Assembly: GCF_000321225.1 (NCBI RefSeq)
Contig: NW_004450581.1
Coordinates: forward strand, 1,338,565 to 1,402,564
Source of the DNA: Odobenus rosmarus divergens
Taxonomy: Eukaryota; Chordata; Mammalia; Carnivora; Odobenidae
Reading direction: 5' to 3'
Length of the DNA stretch: 64,000 nucleotides
Position numbers and translations under genes: made by a program. Under the pieces are notes generated by a model. The model was not told where the DNA came from, searched no databases, and was given only the letters and a program-made list of their open reading frames with translations. Position 1 is the first letter of the stretch; each line of letters opens with the position of its first letter. Below, in pieces: positions 1-11,995 of this stretch.

Positions 1-59
1 ATCCAGGGACAATCATCACTGGACATTGGAGAGTCTCCTGCTCAATCTCCTGATATTCC

Positions 60-140
60 AGATGTGAAAATAGGCTCAGAGAGGTCCAGCAGCTGGCTCA
101 ATGCCACACAGTAAGTCAGGGATGGAAACAGGATTTGACT
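60..140 (-). repeat. MIR fragment
   Basis: GCTCAGAGAGGTCCAGCAGC followed by a CCACACAGTAAGT-type motif matches the reverse complement of the MIR core. It is diverged. Confidence 0.5.
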
Positions 141-279
141 TTTTTTTTAAAAGGACTCAGGGTCATGGAACTAAAGCATAACACACCTGGAGAAGACCTT
201 TGGAAACATTTCATCCACCTTCCCACCAACACACACATGCTTTCATTGTTGTTCATACGGGAAACCTGGGACCCAGAGT

Positions 280-345
280 GGGTTAGAACTGACTCAGGGT
301 CACACAGCAACTCGGGTGCTGACTTGAGATCAGAACCCAGAGGCC
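280..345 (-). repeat. MIR fragment
   Basis: GACTCAGGGTCACACAGCAA and the following 'AGAACCCAGAGGCCT' match the antisense MIR core. A short remnant. Confidence 0.5.
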
Positions 346-654
346 TCAGGCCTCCCAGGCCTGGGTACTTCCTGAGGAAGTGGCTGTCTCGGGTTCATGA
401 TTCAGAGAGACTCTTCACGGCTGACTGCCAAGATACAGCCTCCCAGGGTAAGATTCACTTAACTGCCTCGGCCTTTGACCCTCTCCAATCCAACACGCAT
501 GTACTCAGATCACATCCCCCTTCCTGCACACTTTCTTCTTCTGCAGGTATGTGTTTCCCTCTGCTGATGGCAATGCTGTTGCACAAATGGCAGCCCAGCC
601 TCACCCCTCCCTGGACCAAACCCACCTGCCACACACCTCCCCGTCCAAATCACC
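346..654. other. Intergenic stretch, nothing recognised
   Basis: No conserved domain, RNA gene or repeat was recognised. The open frame across 135-665 has no protein similarity I know and overlaps MIR fragments. Confidence 0.5.
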
Positions 655-940
655 CACAGGGCTAGGCACTTCCTGAACATTCTTTTATGTGATTCATTCC
701 TCACAGTTATCATTCTCTGCCTCCTAAGTTAGCAGGTGGACATCTAGCCATATTTCTTTCTTTCGTTCTTTTTTTAAGTAGGCTCCAGGCCCAACATGGG
801 GCTCAAACTCACCACCCTGAAATTAAGAGTCCCGTGCTCTACTGACTGAGCCAGCCAGCAGGTAGAAATCTAAAGAACCAGAGGAAGATAAAATGACTGG
901 CCCAAGGTCACAAGGTGAGTCTTAGCCAGAATCCCTCCTT
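655..940 (-). repeat. MIR split by a SINE
   Basis: MIR-like sequence (655-745: TAGGCACTTCCTGAACATTC; 872-940: GGCCCAAGGTCACAAGGTGA) is interrupted by the Can-SINE at 746-856. Confidence 0.5.
746..856 (-). mobile_element. Can-SINE, older short form
   Basis: The T-rich tail is at the left and CTGACTGAGCCAGCCAG at the right. The middle reads AACATGGGGCTCAAACTCAC, an antisense tRNA-Lys-like head. It is flanked by a near-perfect 15-bp duplication AGCAGGTGGACATCT (731-745) / AGCAGGTAGAAATCT (857-871). Confidence 0.85.
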
Positions 941-1364
941 GTCCGAAAAGGTGTTTCTGCCCCTTCTAGCCCACACTGATCTCTCAGCCCTCAGAGTTCC
1001 TCCCGCCTTTATCTTTGCCTTAATCATCCCCTTGGCACTTGCAAAATACATTTCCCCTGTGTCCTCTGCCTATGTGCATCCCAACCCCCCCTTCTCTCAT
1101 CAGAGCCAATCCCTCATCAAGTCCAGCTCACCAAGTCCAGTTATCCTTTCTGTCTCTCAAATCCATCTTTTCTCATCCTCTGCCACGGCCTTGCTTCAGC
1201 CTCAACGTCCCTCATATGAGCGACCCCAAGTCTATTCCCTGTCTCCCTGCTTCCAGACTGGCCATCTTCAACCTACTATTTTGCACACCAGCAGTGAGAG
1301 AGCAGTGATGCAGAAACTAGCACATCGCTTTCTTCCTTCACAGCCCCCTGCCCAAGTAGCATTA
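941..1364. other. Intergenic stretch, possible upstream part of L2
   Basis: CT-rich sequence without a recognised gene. It leads without a break into the L2 3' region at 1365 and may be older L2 sequence. The 152-residue open frame here is compositionally biased and not a known protein. Confidence 0.4.
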
Positions 1365-1830
1365 AAGTTCTAGCTCCTTGTTTGGCAATTAAGGCCATCC
1401 ACAGTTCCGACCTCTGCCAAACCTCTCCAGCCTCATCTCTTGCCACACTTAGCCTCACACGCTGTGCTCTGACCACTGAACTAATGACAAGTGGTTGCTA
1501 CAACGTACCAGGCTCTCTCTTGTCTAGGTGTCTTTCCGTGGAAGGCCTTTACACTGAATTCCCAAACCTGATGAACTCCAAGTGTCACTTCTTCCAAGCA
1601 GCCTACCTTGATTCCTGAGTGGGATTGGATCACCTCCTTTGGACTCCCACGGCCCCCAGAACTTCCCCACCTCCACCCCGTCTGCCCCCATGTATTCTCT
1701 CTCCTAGCAGCTCAAAAGTTCCTTGAAGGCAGGAACTCTGTCTCCAGCAAAGCCTGGCACCTGAACCCCCCAGGAAGGGTCAGTGAATATTTATTGCATG
1801 CATTCAGGTGCATGAGTGGTTGGATGAGGA
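1365..1830 (+). repeat. L2 LINE 3' region
   Basis: AAGGCCATCCACAGTTCCGA, CTCTCCAGCCTCATCTC and later TTGAAGGCAGGAACTCTGTC with AGTGAATATTTATTG follow the L2 3' consensus order. Confidence 0.7.
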
Positions 1831-2044
1831 ATGGAATTTGGGTTTAGCCCTGTGGTCGCACACTCTTGCCTCAAAGGGCCTGTGAGACGTCACTAGTTCC
1901 TGGCAGGTTCCTCTGGGCTCCAGGGCATGGTTTCTCTGGGAGGGGGCGTGGAGTGGGTCAGAAGTTGCAGGGTGAGGCCAAACCAGCCAAGTCCTGAGCC
2001 TGAAGGTGAAGGAGAAGGGGTGCCAAGCGAGATAGAAAGTGAAG

Positions 2045-2195
2045 GTGGCCACTGAGGTAGGTGCTATTATTTTCCTTCTTCCTTATAGGTAAAGGAACTG
2101 AGGCACAGGTTGTCTTAGGAGACTTGTCAAAGCCACACAGGTAAATATGGTCGTGCTGGGACTCCAGCTCTGTTCAACTCCAAGTCACTTTTCCC
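2045..2195 (-). repeat. MIR
   Basis: TAGGTGCTATTATTTTCCTT, AAGGAACTGAGGCACAGG and AAAGCCACACAGGTAAATAT are antisense MIR core words in the right order. Confidence 0.7.
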
Positions 2196-2439
2196 CTTGT
2201 CCCCGTCTCTCCCACGATTTACCGTCTCTCCCACGATTGACTTTGGAAAACAGGTTTGTAGTAGATGATGGTGGAGTTGTGCCTCCAACCAGGGTCTTAG
2301 AGAAACAATTGTCAAGGCAGAAAAGAAAGAAGAAATCATATCCTGAACATCTACTGTGGGGACATCAAGAGCAGTGGGGGGCCTGCGGTGGAAAATGGAG
2401 CTTGAACATTTCTTGAGCTTGTTACCTGCTCGGGTCTCT

Positions 2440-2600
2440 CTGTACATAACCTCTTAACACTTGAAGTAGCTCCTTTATGTGGAAATTATTAATATCATGA
2501 TTCACCTCTGAAAACCTGAGACTTCTAGAGAGGAAGTGACTTACATAAGTTTAGCCACCTAATAAGCAGCAAGGGCAGGACTTGCGTGGGTGTGTCAGGT
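2440..2600 (-). repeat. MIR
   Basis: Antisense MIR pattern: attempts at a cline of ATTATTAATATCATGATTCA, AGGAAGTGACTTACATAAG and AGCAAGGGCAGGACTTG. Confidence 0.6.
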
Positions 2601-2807
2601 TCCACAATGAAAGGGGACGAGCAAGGCTCCAAAGCAAATTAGATCACAGCTTTGCAAGGGGCTGGGACAAGCGTGGCCGGGTTGAGAGTGGCCTGGAGGG
2701 CAGGAGGGACTGGCGGGGACTATACTTCGAGAAGGAAGGGTGGAGTTTGGCTCTGGAAGGCCCAGAACTAGAATTCAAGGCCCAGACTGGGCACTTTCTG
2801 TTAAAAA

Positions 2808-3030
2808 GTAATAACAAATATATAAATATAGCACATAAATATTATATTCTCTCTATATTATATTATGTTATATAATTAATGTAATATATAATTACATATA
2901 AAGAATATATATTATATATAAATAAGCATATTCTCTTTATAGAGAGAACATCGATAATATATATCTATATATTATTTATATATTAAAACATGTTTATATT
3001 TCATATATATTAAAGAGAGAAAATTTTCTG
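2808..3030. repeat. AT-rich low-complexity tract
   Basis: About 220 bp of almost pure A/T with TATA/ATAT runs. The only G/C-containing patches are around ATTCTCTTTATAGAGAGAAC (2929-2948), itself a small perfect palindrome. Flanks 2601-2807 and 3031-3240 hold nothing I recognise. Confidence 0.85.
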
Positions 3031-3240
3031 ATGCTAAAAGTAGAACTCACTGAATACACTTAAATGTTGCTTTAAGGGGGAATGAGAGTGAGTGTGGGGT
3101 GTGGGAATTCTGGAGAATAAATAAAGTGAACAAAGAAAGGAATCAAGAGGAGACAGGAAGGAGCCAATGATGATAATGTGCCTGATCCAAGGCCATGAGT
3201 AACCTCACCCACTACCCAGAAGTCCCCAAACAACAAAATA

Positions 3241-3470
3241 AATGCCCCTCCCTCCAAAAGTAATACATGTTCATTGACAAAAAATTTGGAGGAAAAAAAC
3301 ATCCTACCACCCAAACACAATCAATGTTAGCATTTCAGTGTACTTAGGCTTTCTTCTAGTCCTCAAAAACCTATTTGAGATCATGCTGTACATTCAGTTA
3401 TATACTGCCATTTTCACATAAACATTTTCCCATTAAAATTGTTCATAAACATTATTTAAATGGAGCGAAA
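3241..3470 (-). repeat. Old dispersed repeat, family not assigned
   Basis: Contains the chain AATACATGTTCATTGACAAA, CTACCACCCAAACACAATCA and TGTTAGCATTTCAGTGTACT. A related copy is at 53285-53590. I recognise it as interspersed but cannot name the family safely; strand is nominal. Confidence 0.4.
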
Positions 3471-3884
3471 TATCCTATTGAGTGGAGATACTTATGGAAT
3501 TCCTTTCTGGGTGGGTTTTGGCATTCCTTTTGTTACTTTTCTCTCTTTCTTTAGAATTGTTTGGCCAGGTTTTAGATTTGATTTCTTCTGTGTCTTATTT
3601 TGGGAGATAGCAGAAGAGAGATCATTGTTTGAGAGAAGTTGGGAAAAGCAGGGTAGGCTTGTTGGAAGCAGTAGTGTTTGAGGGAAACTTTGGAGTATGT
3701 TAGGCATGCACAGGATAAAACCTTGAAATGATACAAGATATGCAGTGAAAAATATGTCTCTTTCTCACCTCTCACTTTCATTCTGCTGTCTTCTACTGGG
3801 GATCCACTGGTAGCGCTTTTTTGTATGTCCTTTTTGTGTGGATATTCTAAGCCTATACAAATGTGTGTGTGTGTGGCCATGTTT
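3471..3884. other. Intergenic stretch, nothing recognised
   Basis: AT-rich, with a short (GT)7 run at 3861-3874. No gene, RNA or named repeat recognised. Confidence 0.45.
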
Positions 3885-4540
3885 TTATTTTTTTAACAGC
3901 TTTATTGAGATATAATTCACCCATTTAGATTGTGCAATTCAACGGTTTTTAGTGTATTCACAGAGTTGTGCAATCATCGCTGCAGTAAATTTTAGAATAT
4001 TGTTATTACCCCAAAAGAAACCTGGTGCTACTTTGCTGTCACCCCAAAGTCCCCATCTCCCTATCCCTAGACAGCCACCAATCTACTTTCTGTCTCTATA
4101 GATCTGCCTATTCTGAATGTTTCATGTAAAAGGAATCATGATATACAGCCTTCCCCAAATGACTTCTTTCACTTAGCATGTTTTTAAGGTTCATCCGTGT
4201 TGTAGTATGGATCAATACTTCATTCTGTTTTATATATATAAACTTTATTTTAAATTTTTTTTATTTTTTTCAATTTTTTTAAGTAAACTCTACCCCCAGC
4301 GTGGGGATCAAACTCACAACCCCGAGATCAAGAGTCACATGTACTGAATGAGACAGCCAGGGGCCCCTAAACCTTATTTTTTTGAGCAGCTTTAGGTTTA
4401 AACAAAAATTGGGTGGTAAGTACAAGAGTTTTCCTATATACCCCCTTACCAAACCCAGTTTCCCCTGTTATTAACACTGTGCATTAGTGTGGTGCATTTA
4501 TCACAATTGATAAACCAATAATGATAAATTTTTTTCTTCT
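3885..4540 (-). mobile_element. L1 3' UTR fragments (antisense), split by a SINE
   Basis: AACAGCTTTATTGAGATATA, GTGCAATCATCGCTGCAG and TCATCCGTGTTGTAGTATGG match the antisense 3' region of old mammalian L1. A second 3' UTR type follows after the SINE (GAGCAGCTTTAGGTTTAAAC, TTATCACAATTGATAAACC). Confidence 0.75.
4252..4367 (-). mobile_element. Can-SINE, older short form
   Basis: T-rich tail, CCCAGCGTGGGGATCAAACT, and the end GAGACAGCCAGGGGCCCC. Flanked by an imperfect duplication TAAACTTTATTTT (4239-4251) / TAAACCTTATTTT (4368-4380). Confidence 0.85.
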
Positions 4541-6890
4541 TTTCAGCTTTATTGAGATATAATTGATTGATACATTAACTAAAGTCCATAGTTTACATCA
4601 GGGTTCACTCTGTGTTGTATATTCTTTGGGTTTTGACAAGTGTATAATGACATTGTATCTACCATAACAATATCATACAGAGCAGTTTCACTACCCTAAA
4701 TCCTCTGTGCTCTGCCTATTCAGCCCTCCCTCCCCTGGCCCCTGGTAACCACTGATCTTTTTACTATCTCCATAGCTTTGCCTTTTCCAGAATGTCGTAT
4801 GGTTGGAATCATGCAATGTACATAGTCTTTTCCCATTAGCTTCCTTCACTTAAATAATATGCATTTAAGGTTCTTCTGTGTCTTTTCATGGCTTGACAGC
4901 TCACTTCTTTTTATCACGGAATAATATTTCATTGTCTGGATGTACCACAGTTTATTCACTCACATACCAAAAGACATTTTGGTTGCTTACAAGTTTTGGC
5001 AAATGTGAATAAAGCTGCTATAAACATCCATGTGCAGGTTTTTGTGTGGACATAAGTTTTCAACTCATTTGGGTAAATACCAAGAGCATGATTTTTGGAC
5101 TGTATAGTAAGAGTATACAAGTAAGAAACTGCCAAACTGTCTTCCAAAATGGCTGTACCATTTTGCTTTCCCACCAGCAATGAATGAGAATTCCTGTTGC
5201 TCCACCTCTTTGTTAGCATTTGGTGTTGTCAGTGTTTTGGATTTTAGCCATCCTCATAAGCATGTGGTGGTGTATCACTGTTGTTTTAACTTGCATTTTT
5301 CTAATGACATAGACGTGGAACATCTTTTCATATGTTTATTTGCCATCTGTATCTCTTCTTTGGTGAGGTATCTTTTGGAGTCTTTTGCCCATTTTTAAAT
5401 TGGACTGCTTGTTTCCTTATTTTTGAGTTTTAAGAGTTCTTTATATATTCTGGATACCAATCTTTTATCAGATATGTGTTTTGCAAATATTTTTACCCAT
5501 TCTGTGGTTTTCCTTTTCATCTTCTTAATAGTGTCTCCCACCAATAATGAAGCCCAATTTATTGATTTTTTTCTTTCATGGATTGTGCTTTTGGTGTTAT
5601 ATTTAGTCATTGCCAAACTCAAGGTCACCTAGATTTTCCCCAAGTTGTCTTCTGGGAATTTTATAGTTTTGTGTTTTACACTTAGGTCTGTGATCCATTT
5701 TGAGTAAATTTTGGTGAACGGTGTAAGATCTGTGTCTAGATGAGTGTTTTTTACATGTGGATATCCAGTTATTTCAGCACCATTTGTTGAAAAGACTATC
5801 CTTTCTCCTTTGGCTTGCCTTTGTTCCTTTGTGAAAAGATCAGTTAACTATTTGTGTGGATAAATTTCTAGAATCTCTGTTCTGTTCCATTGATCTATTT
5901 GTCCATTCTTTTGCCAATACTACACCACCTTGATTACTGTAACTAATAGTAAGTCTTTTTTTTTTTTGAAGATTTTATTTATTTGACAGAGAGAGACACA
6001 GTGAGAGAGGGAACACAAGCAGGGGGAGTAGGAGAGGGAGAAGCAGGCTTCCCGCTGAGCAGGGAGCCCGATGCGGGGCTCAATCCCAGGACCCTGGGAT
6101 CATGACCCGAGATGAAGGCAGACGCTTAACGACTGAGCCACCCAGGTGCCCCAATAGTAAGTCTTGAAGTTAGGTAGTGTCAGTCCTCAGACTTTAGTTT
6201 TCTACTCCAATAATATGTTGGCTATTCTGGGTCTCTTGCATTTACAGATAAACTTTACAATCAGTTTGTTGATATCTACAAAATAACTTGGCGGGATTTT
6301 TATTGGGATTGCGTTGAATCTATAGATCAAGTTGGGAAGCACTGACATCTTGACAATATTGAGTCTTCCATCCATGTATATGCTCCATTTATCTTCTTTG
6401 ATTTATCAAAGTTTTATAGTTTATATAGATCATATACATATTTTGTTAGATTTATACCTATGTATTTCATTTTTTCAGTGCAAATGCAAGTAGTATTGTG
6501 TTTTTTATTTAAAATCCCAACTGCTTATTGCAGTATGTAGGCAAGCAATTGACTTTTATATTTTAACCTTATATCCTACAACCTTGTGATAATTGTTTAT
6601 TATTTCCAGCAGGTTTTTTGTTGATTATTTGGGATTTTCTACATAAACAATTATGTCATCTGTGAATAAAGACAGTTATAATACTTCCTTTGCAATCTGT
6701 ATACCTTTTATTTCCTTTTCTTGTGTTATTTCATTAGTTAGTTGATTAAGAGTGATAAGAGCAGACATCCTTGCCCCGTTCCCGATCTTAGTGGGAAAGC
6801 ATCTAGTTTCTTACCATTAGGTATGATGCATGCTAGCTCTAGGTTTTTTGTACATGTTCTCTAACCATGTTTTCTTAATTAGGAATTTTT
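4541..6890 (-). mobile_element. L1 LINE (3' UTR and ORF2 C-terminal part, antisense)
   Basis: Starts with CAGCTTTATTGAGATATAAT at the 3' end, then long antisense ORF2 fossil sequence: CCAAAATGGCTGTACCATTT, GTTTTAAGAGTTCTTTATAT, TTGAATCTATAGATCAAGTT and CAGACATCCTTGCCCCGTT (reverse-transcriptase region). Reading frames are short and broken (for example antisense 4956-5219 and 5395-5628), so it is inactive. A Can-SINE interrupts it at 5958-6152. Confidence 0.88.
5958..6152 (-). mobile_element. Can-SINE
   Basis: Full-length antisense copy: T-rich tail, AAGATTTTATTTATTTGACA, the CT-rich region, and ACTGAGCCACCCAGGTGCCC. Perfect 13-bp target duplication AATAGTAAGTCTT at 5945-5957 and 6153-6165. 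Confidence 0.97.
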
Positions 6891-8320
6891 CTCTTAAATT
6901 TTTATTTAGACAATTTCAGATTTACAGAAAACTTCCAAGAATAGCACAAGGAACTGCTATATATTTTTCACCCAGATTCCCCAAATGTTAACATTTTACC
7001 ACATTTGTTTATCCTACTCTATTTCTCTCTCTGTCTGATATATATATTTCTATACTTCATATATATATTTCTGTGTTTCATATATATGTATATTTCTTTT
7101 TTTCTCCTGAACTAGTCAATTGCAGACATGATGCCCCTTTACCTGTAAATACTTCAATGTATATTCCGTTTTTTAAGATTTTATTTATTTATTTGAGAGA
7201 GAGGGAGAGTGAGAGAGAGCACAAGCAGGGGGAGGGGCAGAAGGAGAGGGAGAAGCAGACTCCCACTGAGCAGGGAGCCCAACGCGGGGCTCAATCCCAG
7301 GACCCCGGGATCATGACTTGAGCCGAAGGCAGATGCTTAACCAACTGAGCCACCCAGTCGCCCCTCAATGTGTATTTCTTAAAACAAAGAATTATCTTAC
7401 ATAATCACAGAGCAATTATCAGTCAGGAAATTCACATTGATACAATACTATTATAATTTATAGAACTTATTTAGAACTGACCAGTTTTCTCAACAATGTC
7501 CTTTATAGCAGAAGAAAACTCTTAATCATGTGTACTCAGTCATCATACCTCTTTAGTCCCCTTTGATAAGCAAGAGTTCTTTGTTTTTTCTTTGTGTCTT
7601 CTGACACTGACATTTTTGAAGAGTGCAGGCTATTTTTAGACTGTCCCTTAATTTGGGTTTGTCTGATGTTTCCTCATGATGAAATTCATGCTATAAATTT
7701 TGGTAGGAATATCACAAAAGTAATGCTGTGCATCATATCAGAAGGCACGTAATGACTGTTTGTGTTTCTCCACTATAAAGTTACTATTTTTCCCTTTGTA
7801 ATTAATGAGTATTTTGTGGAGAGCTACACTGAAATTATGTAAATATCCTGTTTTCCTCAAACTTTTATCCACAAGTTTTATTATTCACTGATGATTCTCA
7901 AGGTTGTTGAATGGTGATTTTCAAATGCCTTCATTCTTTTGACATGGATTAGTTGACTTTCCACTATAAGGGAGAGCTTTCTCTTCTTCTAAATGTATTT
8001 GTTTATATCCCCATGAACTCATTGTTGTCTATTGTATTCAATGGGTTATAACATATCAGTATCATTCTTTATTATGACGTTCAAAATGCCCCAGATTTGG
8101 CCAGCAGGAGGCCCTCCAAGCTGGCTTCTGTGTCCTTTTGGCAGGTCTCCATCTTTGAGAACTTCCTTGTTTTCTGACACCACAAGATGCCCAAGGGCCA
8201 TCTTGTACTTTCCCTTCCCCAGCCCTGGAATCAGCAATTTTTCAAGAGTCCCAGTTCCTTTTAGTTGAGAATGGCATTTAGGAACCAAATTTGGGCACTA
8301 GATGTTATATATAGCTATAC
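6891..8320 (-). mobile_element. Old L1 3' UTR-type sequence (antisense)
   Basis: TTTACAGAAAACTTCCAAGA, CAGATTCCCCAAATGTTAAC, CATTGATACAATACTATTAT, GGGAGAGCTTTCTCTTCT, CTGGCTTCTGTGTCCTTTTG and TCTTGTACTTTCCCTTCCCC occur in the order of an old L1 3' UTR. Split by the SINE at 7166-7363. Confidence 0.65.
7166..7363 (-). mobile_element. Can-SINE
   Basis: Antisense full-length copy ending TGAGCCACCCAGTCGCCC. Imperfect duplication TTCAATGTATATT (7153-7165) / CTCAATGTGTATT (7364-7376). Confidence 0.95.
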
Positions 8321-8559
8321 TTTTGGAATTTTGGTTTTCTATTTTGGGGAAAAAGAAAGCAGAAGCCACACCACTGGCAACCAAATGCTCTTTGTTAGAA
8401 GTGTTGGGAGGTGGGCAATGTCTGCCTGTAGAAGTTGTTGGGTGTTGGTGTTTTTTGAAAGCATATTGAACCTTGGGTTGAGGTACCACAGAGATTCATG
8501 GGAAAGAGCAAAACCAAAGATGAGTAGCAATGAGACTGGCTTGGAAGAGTTGAAAGAAT
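8321..8559. other. Intergenic stretch, nothing recognised
   Basis: No gene or named repeat recognised. Short open frames here are chance. Confidence 0.4.
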
Positions 8560-8700
8560 AACAGCCAATAGATTCTATTTAGTGAGATCTTGCTGTGTGC
8601 CAGACAGTGGGTTAGGAGCTTTACAAACATTATCTCTGCTTCCCTACAGTAATTCTGGAAGGTGTGGTGAAGTTGACTGACTGGCTAGTAATAACTGAGC
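8560..8700 (-). repeat. MIR
   Basis: TGCTGTGTGCCAGACAGTGG, TTACAAACATTATCTCTG and a GGCTAGTAATAAC motif are the antisense MIR order. Confidence 0.7.
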
Positions 8701-8774
8701 CATGATAAGAACACCGAGAGGGAGGAAGAAGGTGGGAGAGGCTATCGAAGAGGAAAAACAACATATCTCTGTGC

Positions 8775-8950
8775 TTGGAGAAAGCAGTCTGGTGTAATAG
8801 GTTAAGAATTTGAAGACTGAGACTCTAGTCTCAGCTCTGCCACTCATTGTGAGATCTGAGGTGGCCCTGTACCCTCTTTGAACCTTAGTTTCATTGCTTG
8901 GCCACCTCACAGGATTGTTATGAGAATCAAATTAAATGATGGCTCCAAAG
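8775..8950 (+). repeat. MIR
   Basis: GTCTCAGCTCTGCCACTCAT, TTGAACCTTAGTTTCATTGC and CACAGGATTGTTATGAGAAT follow the sense MIR consensus. Confidence 0.75.
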
Positions 8951-9194
8951 CAGACTTGTAAACCCTGAAGCATTACACACATGGAAATGGTTGTTATTTA
9001 CCTGGCCTAATGAGCCTGGAGTCCCTTCTTCCACCAGAGACCACAATTCTCTTGGAAATGCAATTGGTCTAAGTTACAGGAGAACCCTGAAGACCCATGT
9101 TCCTTCTTATCCCCATGCTCCAGGGCACTTCTAGGACATTCCTTTGGCAAATTGTGACTCTTGGTATTCACATCCTTGTGTAATCCCCTCCTTG

Positions 9195-9672
9195 AGTGTG
9201 GGCTGACATAGGGACTTAATTCTAACTGATAGAAAGTGGCCAAGGTGATGGAATGTCACTTAGGGATTTAGCTACATTAGACTGTGACTTCCATCTTGCT
9301 AATGGACTCTCTTTCTTGCTGGCTTTGATGAAGCAAGTTGCTGTGTTAGGGAGGTCCATGTGCCAAGGAAGTGAAGGCCAACATCCAGCCAGGAACTGAG
9401 TCTCTTAGTCCAGCAGTCCTTGAGGAACTGAAAATCTGCCAACAATAAGGTGATCTTGGAGGTGCATCCTTCCACTGTGAGGCTTTCAGATGAGACCCCA
9501 TCCATGGCAGACATCTTGATTGCAGCATTGTGAAAGACCCTGAAACAGAGAACTCAGCAGAGGACCTGGACCCAGCTAAGCCCACAGAAACTATGAGATG
9601 AATAAATGTTGTTTTTTTTTTAAGCAACCAAGTTTATAGTTATCTGTTACTCAGCAATAGGTAACTAATTAT
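9195..9672 (+). mobile_element. MaLR LTR (MLT1 type)
   Basis: GACTGTGACTTCCATCTTGC, CTTGCTGGCTTTGATGAAGC, GATTGCAGCATTGTGAAAGA and the end TTACTCAGCAATAGGTAACT follow the MLT1 LTR order, including the AATAAATGTTG polyadenylation region. It is a non-coding solitary LTR. Sequence at 8951-9194 and 9673-9889 holds nothing recognised. Confidence 0.8.
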
Positions 9673-9889
9673 AGTAACCATCACTTATATAAATAAGCTC
9701 CTCTAATCATCTATTCTCTCCTGTATTTCATACAACTCTGTGCTTTCCCTCCCTTTAGCCAAACTTGAAATGCCTCTCTTCCTCCAAAACCTTTCTACTG
9801 TACCCTCTGGAAACTTCATTCTATACCTAACAAGGTCTCCTGTAGGTTAAGAAATATGTGAATAAACAGAGAGACATATCTAGTTCCTG

Positions 9890-10730
9890 CATGGTCATAC
9901 TCAGTATTATAAAGATGTGAATTCCCCTCAAATTAATTTATAAATCTAAATGCAACCAAAATCATTTTTCATTCACATTACAGTCCTAAATTATATACAG
10001 TTCTAAATTATATAGTAAACATCCAGAAATAACCAGGGAAATTCTGAAAAAGAAGAGTAATGAATACCAATCAGTGTTACCACTTATTGAAACACATTGT
10101 AAGGCTACAGCAATTAAAACACAGTGGTACTGATTCAAAACCAACAATTCAATCAATGGGACACAACAGAAAGCTCAGGAAAAGGTCATTCGGTCTATGG
10201 GGAATTTAGTATATTGAAAGATAATATTTTAATTCATTGGTGAAAAGATAGATTATGCAATAAGTGGTTTGGGGATAATTGGCTTGTGATTTGGCAAAAA
10301 AATTTGGATCTCTATCTCATTGCTTACACCAAAATAAGTTTCAGATGTATTAAAAATATCAATGTTCAGCCTTCTCCCCCCAATACTTTATTCATAATCA
10401 CACAAAAAGACTGAAAACAAGGGCGCCTGGGTGGCTCAGTTGGTTAAGCGTCTGCCTTCAGCTCAGGTCATGATCCCAGCATCCTGGGATCGAGCCCCGC
10501 ATCGGGCTCCATGCTCAGCAAGGAGCCTGCTTCTCCCTCTCCCTCTGCCTGCCTGCCTGCCGACTTGTGATCTCTCTCTCTCTCTCTCTGTCAAATAAAG
10601 AAATAAAATCTTAAAAAAAAAAAGACTGAAAGCAACCCAAATGCCCATTAACAGGTAAATGGATAAACAAAATATGGTACAGCCATACAATGGAATATTG
10701 GCTGACACCAAAAAGTAATGAACTAAAATG
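9890..10730 (+). mobile_element. L1 ORF2 fragment, split by a SINE
   Basis: CACATTGTAAGGCTACAGCA, TCAATCAATGGGACACAACA, GAAAGCAACCCAAATGCCCA and CAGCCATACAATGGAATATT are sense L1 ORF2 words in order. All frames are broken. Confidence 0.82.
10421..10618 (+). mobile_element. Can-SINE
   Basis: Sense full-length copy: GGGCGCCTGGGTGGCTCAGT, CT-rich part, AATAAAATCTTAAAA tail. Imperfect duplication AAAAAGACTGAAAACAA (10404-10420) / AAAAAGACTGAAAGCAA (10619-10635). Confidence 0.96.
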
Positions 10731-11115
10731 GACCTTGACTTGGAGAGATTATGCTGGATTATTTGTGGGGGAGATCAATGTAATCACAAGGGAGGGAGGA
10801 GACTCAGAGTCAGAGAAGATGTGACATCAGATGCAGAGATCAGAAAAAGAGAGATCTGAAGATGCCTCAGTGCTGGCTTTGAAGATGAGGAAGGGTCCAT
10901 GAGCCAAAGAATCCAAGAGTAAAAGTGTAAAAGCTGGAAAAAGCAAGGAAATAATTCTTTCTCAGTCTCCAGAAAAAAAAAAAAAAAGTCTTTGATTTTA
11001 GTACCAAAAGGATCATTTCAGACTTCTGATCTCCAGAGCTGCAAGATAATAAATTTGCACTCTTTTAAGCCAGTAAGTTTGTGGTAATTTGTTACAGCAG
11101 CAATAGGAAGTCTGA
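10731..11115 (+). mobile_element. MaLR LTR (MLT1 type), 3' part
   Basis: GCTGCAAGATAATAAATTTG, TTTTAAGCCAGTAAGTTTGT and GGTAATTTGTTACAGCAGCA are the MLT1 3' end; the upstream part is more diverged. Confidence 0.6.
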
Positions 11116-11469
11116 TGTATATAGTTAAAAAAACCAAAACTATATAAATAGGTGTACACTGATATGCAGTGCTCGTACCCTGTCCTGATTCACTTGTTTC
11201 CCCTTGAACACTATAGATAACTGATTTTATTAATTTCTTGTTCATTCATCCAATGTTTCTTTATGCCAATATGAGCAAATGTGAATATTTATCCCTATTT
11301 TCTCCTTTCTTACACAAAAGGTAACATACTATATATACTTTTCTGTCTTTCATTTTTTTTCCCCAAGTAACAATGTAAGGCTAGGTAAATTTAACTGTGT
11401 ACAAATGTACACTTCAATTTAGTGAGTGACACTGTACATAAAGTCAAAGGATACACTTGGAAAGACATT

Positions 11470-11995
11470 TGCATGTAAAAATAAAAAGCTGATTGTCCAC
11501 TGATAAGGAATTACTCAAGTAAATTATGTTGCATTCATAGAATGGAATACTATGCAGTCATTCGAACACATGTAAAGTCAAGGAAGAAATTAGAATTGGA
11601 TGATGGTCAAAAAGAACTTTAGCCTTACATTAATGCTTCAGAATTTTTTAAAGGATCATCTACTCCTATATTACTTGTGTAGTTAAAAATTATTAAAACT
11701 AAAAACAGGGGGCAATTAACAAGAAAGTATATATCTATATAACTCAGAATAATGTCAAATATATAGTGTTAAGTGAAGAAGGCACTTGCAAAATAGTAAC
11801 CAAAGTATGATCCTGTTTTTGATAAAACATTACTATTAGCATAGAAAAATATATAAAGACTATATAACAAACTTAATAGTTATCTCCCAAGGGTGTGAGA
11901 TTATGAGGGACTTTTGGTTTTCTACATTAAATGTTTATGTAATGTTCAAATTTTTAAACATGTATCACTTTCATAACCAGAAAAAAATGAAGATA
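11470..11995 (+). mobile_element. L1 3'-region fragment, diverged
   Basis: GCATTCATAGAATGGAATAC, GTGAAGAAGGCACTTGCAA and GGACTTTTGGTTTTCTAC resemble sense L1/HAL1-type 3' regions. 11116-11469 is AT-rich and unassigned. Confidence 0.45.

Noticed and set aside
135..665. 176-codon plus-strand frame
   Set aside because: It overlaps MIR fragments, has no known relative and no splice or promoter context.
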